Below, piece by piece: positions 1 to 6,049 of a stretch of 11,362 nucleotides of DNA. Source of the stretch: Bacteroidia bacterium. GTDB lineage: Bacteria; Bacteroidota; Bacteroidia; UKL13-3. The notes beneath the pieces were generated by a model. That model saw only the letters and a program-made list of their open reading frames with translations. It did no database searches and was not told where the DNA came from. The first letter of the stretch is position 1. Every line of letters starts with the position of its first letter. Made by a program: the position numbers and the translations under genes. Location of the stretch: NCBI GenBank assembly GCA_019454865.1, contig JACFNJ010000063.1, positions 280 through 11,641 of the forward strand, written 5' to 3'.

Positions 1-581
1 ACAGCTGCAGCTTGGTGTGTACTTGGGTAGGTACTCGGGTGCTTAAATGATGCTGTGTCTGTCATTATTCCGGCATATAAGCAACTTGCAATTTCTTTAT
101 TAATCAATTGCTCATCACCAAGCATTACAATCATTTCATAGATTAGTTCACAAGTGCTGCTTTTTTGTGTATTGTGCAAAACGTAATCTGCAAAGGGTTC
201 CGGTTCCAAGTGGTGGTCAATCATTACTTTCTTTGCACTACTTGCTGCTACCAATTCACCCATTTGATTAATGCGTTTTAATGCATTAAAATCTAAGCAA
301 AAAATTATATCGGCATTTGCAACCAAATCCGTTGCCTTTTGTGTTTGTTCTTCAAAATTGATTACCGTGTTTTCGTTTGGCATCCATTTTAAAAAATTAC
401 CATAATCGGTAGGCGATATAACCACCGATTGAATACCTTTTAAAAGGAAATAATTATAAAGCCCCAACGATGAACCCAAAGCATCGGCATCGGGCTTGTG
501 GTGGGTTGTTATTACTACTTTGGGAGCATTGCTTGACTCCAACAGTGGTTTTATTTCTAATATAGTATTCAGTGCCTTAAT
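1..581 (-). CDS. nrnA: DHH-family oligoribonuclease / pAp phosphatase, C-terminal part beyond the window
   Basis: Partial gene; 193 codons are visible and the 3' end lies beyond base 1. The translated frame has the four signatures of the DHH phosphoesterase domain: HHKPDADA near residues 27-34, LD at 96-97, IDHH at 121-124 and GIMTDTASF at 171-179. These residues bind the two metal ions. Family members are cytosolic enzymes that degrade very short RNAs and dephosphorylate 3'-phosphoadenosine 5'-phosphate; the usual length is about 330-350 residues, with a DHHA1 domain that would lie off the left edge. The start is odd. An in-frame TAA sits at 585-587, there is no ATG in any frame between it and the barrel gene upstream, and the first in-frame ATG falls after the first catalytic motif. 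I chose ATT at 579-581 because it keeps the N-terminal helix seen in relatives; CTG (570-572) or TTG (540-542) are alternatives. It may be co-transcribed with the asnS operon about 70 bp upstream. Confidence 0.85.
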   Translation of the reverse strand, partial: MKALNTILEIKPLLESSNAPKVVITTHHKPDADALGSSLGLYNYFLLKGIQSVVISPTDYGNFLKWMPNENTVINFEEQTQKATDLVANADIIFCLDFNALKRINQMGELVAASSAKKVMIDHHLEPEPFADYVLHNTQKSSTCELIYEMIVMLGDEQLINKEIASCLYAGIMTDTASFKHPSTYPSTHQAAA

Positions 582-593
582 TTTTTAAGTGCG

Positions 594-601
594 CAAAGGT
601 G
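594..601 (-). promoter_or_regulatory. possible -7 promoter element for the DHH gene
   Basis: Read on the minus strand, CACCTTTG resembles the Bacteroidota -7 element TAnnTTTG with one mismatch and is followed by a C, as in many promoters of this phylum. The nearest upstream TTTG (628-631) is 26 bases away, longer than the usual 17-23, so support is weak. If it is used, transcription would start near 587, leaving a leader of only a few bases before the ATT start or about 45 bases before the TTG alternative. Confidence 0.3.
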
Positions 602-650
602 CAAAAAAGAAATGTAATTTTCACAATCAAAAAATTAATGTTTTTACGCT

Positions 651-1787
651 TTAAAAAGCTTCGTTCAGTGTAATATAAAATGCCGGTTTGTAACGATTAT
701 CAAACGCAACATCCAAACGTATATTTATTTTTTCCCGAGGTATTGCTTTAATGCGTGCACCCATACCATACAAGGGTTTAATGTTTTGGCTTATTTGATC
801 TAAAGATTTTGAAACATTTCCAACACCTGCAAATACTACAGCACCCAATGGGCCCCAAATTTGTTTTCGGTACTCAACTTGTGTTGTAATTGCATGTTGG
901 TCTCTGTATCTGCCTTGATAATAACCTCTAAAATAACTTTCATTTCCCAGTGTTCCAAGCATACGATAGGGTGTGTTTCCTTGATTTAAGCAGGCAAAAG
1001 CTTGTAAGGCCAAAGCATCGTTTTTTCCTACTGCCAAATAATATCGGGCATCTAAGTTAAAGGCATTAAAGCTTGTAGTGCTTCCTAATTCTTTGGCAAA
1101 AACCAAATATGACAAATCAATAAAATACCCGCTTGTTGGAAAATAAATATGATTGCGCGAATCGAGTGTAGTAATCAAGCCTGTGCCAACTACTGTATAT
1201 CCGGTGTTTCCAATTACCGTTGAGTTTTGTAATTTACTGTTTGTTTGGTATTGAAATTTATTTGCTTGTTCATAATAAGCTTGAACACCCACGTATAGAT
1301 TGGAATGAAGTTTACGTGTTGCTTTTATATTAGCTTTATAAAAATCAAATTGTGTAACTTCTATATTTTCTTTAGGAGTAGTTGCACCAATTCCCCAATA
1401 ATTTTCAACAGAGTTAGAGTATTGAATTAACCCTCTTATGCTGTATTTATTACCGTTAGTAAATATTTCAAACATTGGCCTAACGCTAAATTGTTTGTTT
1501 TGAGAATAAGAAGTATTTACTCTTACAACAGAAGGGCGAGTGAGCGAATCAGAATAGTTTGCTCTAAAAAAATGAGAAAGCGAAAGTCCCAATTGCCAAC
1601 GTGTTTCAGGCTTATATGAAACAATTGGAACGGGAAAGAAATATTTTTTGTGAGGTTTGGCTGAATCTCCTTGAACTATTTTGTACCCCCAATCTATAGT
1701 GCGTAATACAAAATTTTTCTGCTGACCATAAGTCATACTACTTACACATAGCAAACAAAAAGTAACAATGTATTTTGCTATAGCCAT
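651..1787 (-). CDS. BamA/TamA-like outer-membrane barrel protein (surface antigen D15 family)
   Basis: 378 residues. A signal peptide is visible at residues 1-21 (hydrophobic run ending SMTYG, then QQ). The mature part is a run of amphipathic strands with many aromatic residues and ends in Phe (LNEAF), the usual C-terminal signal of outer-membrane beta-barrels. Two family motifs are clear: DSRNHIYFPTSGYF at 209-222, and RGYYQGRYRD at 287-296, which matches the conserved (V)RGF/Y loop of Omp85 proteins. The protein is far shorter than BamA (about 800) and has no room for POTRA domains, so it is a barrel-only member, a type common in Bacteroidota and usually annotated BamA/TamA family. Its substrate or partner is unknown. 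Its ATG lies inside the end of the DUF4421 gene (10-bp overlap), which implies translational coupling. It is the last clear member of the asnS operon. Confidence 0.88.
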   Translation of the reverse strand: MAIAKYIVTFCLLCVSSMTYGQQKNFVLRTIDWGYKIVQGDSAKPHKKYFFPVPIVSYKPETRWQLGLSLSHFFRANYSDSLTRPSVVRVNTSYSQNKQFSVRPMFEIFTNGNKYSIRGLIQYSNSVENYWGIGATTPKENIEVTQFDFYKANIKATRKLHSNLYVGVQAYYEQANKFQYQTNSKLQNSTVIGNTGYTVVGTGLITTLDSRNHIYFPTSGYFIDLSYLVFAKELGSTTSFNAFNLDARYYLAVGKNDALALQAFACLNQGNTPYRMLGTLGNESYFRGYYQGRYRDQHAITTQVEYRKQIWGPLGAVVFAGVGNVSKSLDQISQNIKPLYGMGARIKAIPREKINIRLDVAFDNRYKPAFYITLNEAF

Positions 1788-2776
1788 TTAATTCCGATGC
1801 TTTGAAGACGATAGCCCAAATTTACACCAATAGTATGTGTGTTTAAAACCATAGAACTTTTTTTAAAAGTATCTACGGTGCCATCATACGTATAAAATAC
1901 GGACAAGAACCAATTGGAATGATTATATCCGGCAAAGGTTTTTGCATGAAAAGTTAAATCAATTGGAATACCCTGCTTGTAACCATTTTTGGCCAATGAA
2001 GTGTACCATCCTGAGCCAATTCCCATAAACGCTGCAGGTGTAATAAACCATCTTCCATTATCTAATACAAAGTTGTGTGCATATCCGGGTCTTAGACTTG
2101 CAGTAATAAAACTTATTTCTTTAAGTCCTTGGAGTTCGCCATAATTTTCTTCCTTGTCTATAATTGGTGCAATTATACTTGAGTCGGCCAAAAAGTTACG
2201 AAACTGTGTGTTTGCCAATAACACAAACGAACCTGCTGATTTGCGCTGTAACTCTTGCTGTGAAATGGCCGCACGCATGGAGTATTCTTTATGGTTTTGG
2301 GCATAGTAAAAATTTAGTCCGCCATTGGATAAAAACATATCCTGCCGTATGTGTCCGGTTGAAAAATCGTTTTGCTCGCTATACATTCCCTGAAAATACC
2401 GATAATATATTTCTCCTCCGAATTTTCTTTTAAAGTAACCAAATGAGAAATCATAAAACTTTGTTTTGCCATAATCTATTTCATTTTTTTCGGTGCCCGG
2501 AATTTGAACACCAAATGCTAAAGTGAAATATTTAAACCCAACAGCTAAACCCGCTTGTGTTTTTTCATTGGGCTGAAGCCGAACGCCAAAGTCTTTTTCT
2601 GTTTTATCCGGCAATACCAATAAATCAACATTGGTTGACCAGGAGTAAAGTTGAAGCGAATAATCTTTATCAATTTTTTGAACAAAAGTAGTGTCATCCG
2701 TTTTGGTAAGTGCAAAACTTATCTTGGCACAAAGCAACCAACATCCGAAAAAAATAATACGTTTAACTATATTCAT
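1778..2776 (-). CDS. DUF4421 family outer-membrane protein
   Basis: 332 residues with an N-terminal signal peptide (about 1-22, hydrophobic core IIFFGCWLLCAKISF). The rest is beta-strand-rich: alternating hydrophobic and polar residues, many Tyr and Phe, no long helix, ending IKWL. The order of segments matches what I know of DUF4421: DTTFVQKIDKDYSLQLY near 28-44, the segment FGVRLQPNEKTQAGLAVGFKY at 63-83, YFKRKFGGEIYYRYFQGMY at 114-132, IRQDMFLSNGG at 143-153, QRKSAGSFVLL at 177-187, and LRPGYAHNFVL at 228-238. This is a family of unknown function, predicted to form an outer-membrane barrel. The gene starts on the last base of the asnS stop codon (TAATG junction) and overlaps the next gene by 10 bp, so the three genes almost certainly share an mRNA. 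Its pairing with a second barrel protein suggests a joint envelope role, but no function can be read from the sequence. Confidence 0.82.
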   Translation of the reverse strand: MNIVKRIIFFGCWLLCAKISFALTKTDDTTFVQKIDKDYSLQLYSWSTNVDLLVLPDKTEKDFGVRLQPNEKTQAGLAVGFKYFTLAFGVQIPGTEKNEIDYGKTKFYDFSFGYFKRKFGGEIYYRYFQGMYSEQNDFSTGHIRQDMFLSNGGLNFYYAQNHKEYSMRAAISQQELQRKSAGSFVLLANTQFRNFLADSSIIAPIIDKEENYGELQGLKEISFITASLRPGYAHNFVLDNGRWFITPAAFMGIGSGWYTSLAKNGYKQGIPIDLTFHAKTFAGYNHSNWFLSVFYTYDGTVDTFKKSSMVLNTHTIGVNLGYRLQSIGIKWL

Positions 2777-4290
2777 TAAGGTTTTAAACGACCATACATA
2801 CGAGGAAAAGGAATACTTTCGCGTACGTGCGGTAATTTACAAATCCATGTTACAAGTCGCTCTAATCCTAAGCCAAACCCGGCATGTGGTACCGAGCCGT
2901 ATCTGCGTAAATCCAAGTACCATTCAAACGCTTCCATTGGTAACTGGTGTTCGTTTATTTTTTCAATTAATAAATTTAAGTCTGTTTCTCTTTCTCCACC
3001 ACCTACAATTTCACCATATCCTTCGGGAGCCAAAGTATCTACGCCTCTTGCAAATCTTGGGTTTTCCGGGTCGCGTTTTAAGTAAAATGCTTTTACTTCG
3101 TGTGGCCAATTATAAACCATAATCGGAACATCAAATAAGCGGGTTAATACCGTTTCGTCACTTCCTCCAAAATCATTTCCGTATTCAAAATTTTTAGCAC
3201 TGTTTAGCCAGTTTGGTATGTTACGCTCTTGTTCTTCAATATCGGCAAGTTCTTGTTTTAATTTATCAATTTTTGCCTGATTAAATCCTATTTCCCCTTT
3301 TTTCATTCCGGGTGTTTTAATCTTTTCTTCTCTGGATTTAATTTCGTCTAATATCTCTTTTTTCTTACCAAGCAATGATTCCAATTCGTTTTCTAAATTA
3401 GTAATTGCATTTACCCCGTTTACATCCACCTTGCCTTTAATAATATCCACGGCTTCATCGTAAGTAAGCCTCGGAAAAGGTTTTAGAATATTTTCTAATA
3501 TAGTAACATCTCTGTCTATTAACTTAAGTTCATTTCTGTTGTTGTTTAAAACTTCGGTAACTACGGCACGCAAAAATCTTTCAATCAAATCCATGTTATC
3601 AAAATTATCATGAAATGCCATTTCCGGCTCAATCATCCAAAACTCGGAAAGATGTCTGCGGGTTTTACTTTTTTCGGCACGAAAAGTTGGTCCAAACGTA
3701 TAAATTTTATTATGTGCCATTGCCATAGCTTCGCCATACAACTGCCCAGATTGGGACAAATAAGCCGGTTCACCATAAAAATCCGTTTCAAACAACGTAG
3801 AAGTTCCTTCAACTGCATTACCAGTAAATAACGGTGCATCCATCTGAACAAAACCTTCGCCTTGAAAAAATTTGTGAATAGCAAAAATAATCGTGTTGCG
3901 AATACGCATAATAGCCCACTGGCGCTGGCTTCTAAGCCAAAGGTGCCTATTGTCCATCAAAAACTCTACACCGTGCTCCTTTTTTGCTATAGGATAATTT
4001 ACACTAACTTGTATTAGTGATAACTTATTAACTTGTATTTCGTAACCGCCTATTTGTTTTTCGTCCTTAATTACAGTTCCGGTTATATTAATTGATGTTT
4101 CTAATGCTGCACGTTTTGCATCTGCAAACTCGGTTTCGGTAACTTTTGTTGCATCTACTACACATTGACAAACTCCTGTTCCGTCACGCAATACGATAAA
4201 CACTAAGCCCTTGCTATCGCGGCTATTAGCAACCCATCCCTTTAAGGTTACTTCTTTGTTTTCAAAGTTTTTTAGTTCTTTAATATACAT
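2776..4290 (-). CDS. asnS: asparagine--tRNA ligase (AsnRS, class IIb)
   Basis: 504 residues; charges tRNA-Asn with asparagine using ATP, in the cytosol. The N-terminal OB fold for anticodon binding spans about 1-100 (VTLKGWVANSRDSKGLVFIVL). The class II catalytic core follows. Motif 1 lies around 116-153; the amino-acid site has LSQSGQLYGE at 178-187; motif 2 is FRAEKS..RRHLSEF at 203-217 with MIEPE after it; NWPHEVKAFYLK is at 394-405, EIVGGGERE at 427-435, and motif 3 GFGLGLERL at 471-479. The AsnRS assignment, rather than AspRS or LysRS, rests on overall resemblance and the NWPHEVKAFY segment. The enzyme is longer than E. coli AsnRS (466) because of a lysine- and glutamate-rich insert at about 290-362, predicted coiled coil, between motifs 2 and 3. 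First gene of a minus-strand operon with two outer-membrane proteins; divergent from rpoN. Confidence 0.97.
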   Translation of the reverse strand: MYIKELKNFENKEVTLKGWVANSRDSKGLVFIVLRDGTGVCQCVVDATKVTETEFADAKRAALETSINITGTVIKDEKQIGGYEIQVNKLSLIQVSVNYPIAKKEHGVEFLMDNRHLWLRSQRQWAIMRIRNTIIFAIHKFFQGEGFVQMDAPLFTGNAVEGTSTLFETDFYGEPAYLSQSGQLYGEAMAMAHNKIYTFGPTFRAEKSKTRRHLSEFWMIEPEMAFHDNFDNMDLIERFLRAVVTEVLNNNRNELKLIDRDVTILENILKPFPRLTYDEAVDIIKGKVDVNGVNAITNLENELESLLGKKKEILDEIKSREEKIKTPGMKKGEIGFNQAKIDKLKQELADIEEQERNIPNWLNSAKNFEYGNDFGGSDETVLTRLFDVPIMVYNWPHEVKAFYLKRDPENPRFARGVDTLAPEGYGEIVGGGERETDLNLLIEKINEHQLPMEAFEWYLDLRRYGSVPHAGFGLGLERLVTWICKLPHVRESIPFPRMYGRLKP

Positions 4291-4319
4291 TTCTTAATTT
4301 TGTTATCCGCCAAATAAAG

Positions 4320-4366
4320 TTGCGAAAATAATAATATTTAGCAGTACTCATTATTTGATTTCGCAA
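4320..4366. repeat. inverted repeat between asnS and rpoN
   Basis: TTGCGAAA (4320-4327) and TTTCGCAA (4359-4366) are a perfect 8-bp inverted repeat separated by 31 bp. A further imperfect AATAAT / ATTATT match lies just inside the arms. The pair sits within the 107-bp region between the divergent asnS and rpoN starts. It could be an operator for a dimeric regulator acting on both genes, or a hairpin in a leader. No regulator is identified. Confidence 0.4.
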
Positions 4367-4381
4367 ACATTGGTACAATTT
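4354..4381 (+). promoter_or_regulatory. weak candidate promoter for rpoN
   Basis: TTTG at 4354-4357 and TACAATTT at 4374-4381, separated by 16 bases, partly match the Bacteroidota -33/-7 pattern TTTG / TAnnTTTG; the final G of the -7 element is missing. Initiation near 4388 would give a short leader before the ATG at 4398. On the opposite strand, TTTATTTG at 4311-4318 is a similarly weak -7 candidate for asnS. Neither is convincing alone. Confidence 0.28.
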
Positions 4382-4397
4382 TTATTATAACCCAAAT

Positions 4398-5876
4398 ATG
4401 CTAAAACAAGGATTACAACAAAAACAACTGCAAAAATTGTCTCCACAACAAATACAATTTATTCATTTGTTGCAGCTTAATGTGGTTGATTTACAACAAC
4501 GAATAGAAAACGAGTTGATTGAAAACTCCGGTTTGCTTAGGGGTGATGATGAAGATGCTGCACCAAAAGAAGATACTGTCAATGAAATTGAAATAGCTGA
4601 AGGTACCGAGGCGCAAGAGGATATTTCGGTGGATGACTACTTAGAAAACGACACATTTGATGTGAAAGAATATGTGAATGACGAATACGATGCCGAAGGT
4701 TTCCATTTGAGTGACGAAGGGCAAGAAGAACAGCGAAAAGAAATTCCATTTGCAGACACAAATAGTTTTTATGAAAATTTAATAACTCAATTTGTTGCAA
4801 TTGCTGCAAACCAACGCGAAGAAATTATTGGCACACAAATTATCGGAACCATTGAAGACGATGGATATTTACGCAGGGATTTAAATGCAATTATAAATGA
4901 CCTTGCTTTTTCGCAAAATATTGAAGCAACATTAGAAGAAATGCAACATTGTTTGCATAAAATTCAATCATTAGACCCCGCAGGTATAGCTGCCACTAAT
5001 TTACAAGAGTGTCTTTTGCTGCAACTAAAGCGTAAAGACCACAACAATACTGCAGTTGTTTTAGCCGAAAAACTTTTGAAAAATAATTTTGATGAGTTTT
5101 CAAATAAGCATTATGAAAAACTAAAACGACTTTATAAAATTTCAGACGAAGAGTTAAAAGAAGCAATTGCTGTTATTGTACGCCTAAATCCGAAACCGGG
5201 CGAGAGTTCCGTATCCGGAAAATCGCAATACATTAATCCGGATTTTGTTTTGGTAGATAATGACGGAAAATTAGAAGTACAACTTACCGCCCGCAATGCA
5301 CCGGATTTGCGCATAAACAAAACCTATTTGGAAACGCTGAAAGGTTATGATGCAAACCCCAAGCCGTCCAAAGAATTAAAACAAACAGCACAATTTATAA
5401 AACAAAAACTAGATACCGCTCGCTGGTTTATTGATAGTATAAGACAACGCCAACACACGCTTTTAATAACCATGAATGCAATATTGGAGTACCAATACGA
5501 GTATTTTATAGACGGTGATGAAACAAAACTAAAACCCATGATATTAAAAGACATTGCCGAGCGAGTAAATATGGATATATCTACCATTAGCCGTATTGCT
5601 AATAATAAATTTGTACAAACCGAATTTGGAATAATTCCACTAAAATTCTTTTTTAGTGAAGGCATAAAAAATGAAGATGGCGAAGAAGTAAGTACACGAG
5701 AAATTAAAAAGATTTTGAAAGATGCCATTGATGCCGAAGACAAGCGCAACCCTTTGCCCGATGAAAAAATGATGGAAATATTAAAAGAAAAAGGTTACAA
5801 CATTGCAAGACGAACCGTAGCAAAATACAGGGAGCAACTGAATATTCCGGTAGCACGATTAAGAAAAGAAATATAA
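4398..5876 (+). CDS. rpoN: RNA polymerase sigma-54 factor
   Basis: 492 residues. Sigma-54 directs RNA polymerase to -24/-12 promoters that need AAA+ activators. All regions are recognisable. The glutamine-rich region I is at 1-48 (GLQQKQLQKLSPQQIQFIHL), which contacts activator and the -12 element. A strongly acidic region II linker spans about 49-120. The core-binding domain is at about 121-270, with SLDPAGIAATNLQECLLLQL at 191-210 and RLNPKPG at 262-268. A helix-turn-helix is at about 381-420 (DIAERVNMDISTISR). The RpoN box ARRTVAKYRE at 470-479 recognises the -24 element. Length is normal for the family. The gene is divergent from asnS and 173 bp upstream of cphA on the same strand. Sigma-54 often controls nitrogen genes, but I found no good -24/-12 site in this window, so control of its neighbours is unproven. 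Confidence 0.97.
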   Translation: MLKQGLQQKQLQKLSPQQIQFIHLLQLNVVDLQQRIENELIENSGLLRGDDEDAAPKEDTVNEIEIAEGTEAQEDISVDDYLENDTFDVKEYVNDEYDAEGFHLSDEGQEEQRKEIPFADTNSFYENLITQFVAIAANQREEIIGTQIIGTIEDDGYLRRDLNAIINDLAFSQNIEATLEEMQHCLHKIQSLDPAGIAATNLQECLLLQLKRKDHNNTAVVLAEKLLKNNFDEFSNKHYEKLKRLYKISDEELKEAIAVIVRLNPKPGESSVSGKSQYINPDFVLVDNDGKLEVQLTARNAPDLRINKTYLETLKGYDANPKPSKELKQTAQFIKQKLDTARWFIDSIRQRQHTLLITMNAILEYQYEYFIDGDETKLKPMILKDIAERVNMDISTISRIANNKFVQTEFGIIPLKFFFSEGIKNEDGEEVSTREIKKILKDAIDAEDKRNPLPDEKMMEILKEKGYNIARRTVAKYREQLNIPVARLRKEI

Positions 5877-5939
5877 CTCGTTTTTTGTTATCTCTTTTAC
5901 CATTTGGGAAGCAACCCAGCAAGGTTACAATTGAATTAA

Positions 5940-5976
5940 TAAACTCTTTTTAAGGCAATTTGTTTTAAAAAGTTTA
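5940..5976 (+). terminator. weak AT-rich hairpin after rpoN
   Basis: TAAACTCTTTTTAA (5940-5953) can pair with TTAAAAAGTTTA (5965-5976), leaving a 2-base bulge and an 11-base loop. The stem is almost all A:T and lacks a clear T tail, so termination here would be weak at best. The rest of the 173-bp rpoN-cphA gap shows no gene and no convincing promoter, so cphA could be transcribed partly by read-through from rpoN. Confidence 0.22.
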
Positions 5977-6049
5977 TGGAGAAAGAATGTGTTTTTCAAA
6001 AAAAATTTGTAAACTGCATTTCGTACATCTAAACTAAAACTCCCAAAAC

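Noticed and set aside
1..581. The DHH gene as a pseudogene because of its missing ATG
   Set aside because: The visible 193 codons contain no stop or frameshift and all four visible metal-binding motifs are intact, so an alternative start codon is the simpler reading.
2164..2433. Plus-strand open frame inside the DUF4421 gene
   Set aside because: The minus-strand gene has a signal peptide, family segments and operon overlaps; the plus-strand frame has none of these.
5906..5921. GG-N10-GC spacing upstream of cphA, suggestive of a sigma-54 -24/-12 promoter
   Set aside because: Only the GG and GC dinucleotides fit; the surrounding bases (TGGAAGC, CAGCA) match TGGCACG and TTGCA poorly, and the site is about 130 bp from the start codon. 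It is not better than chance by eye; a matrix scan would be needed.
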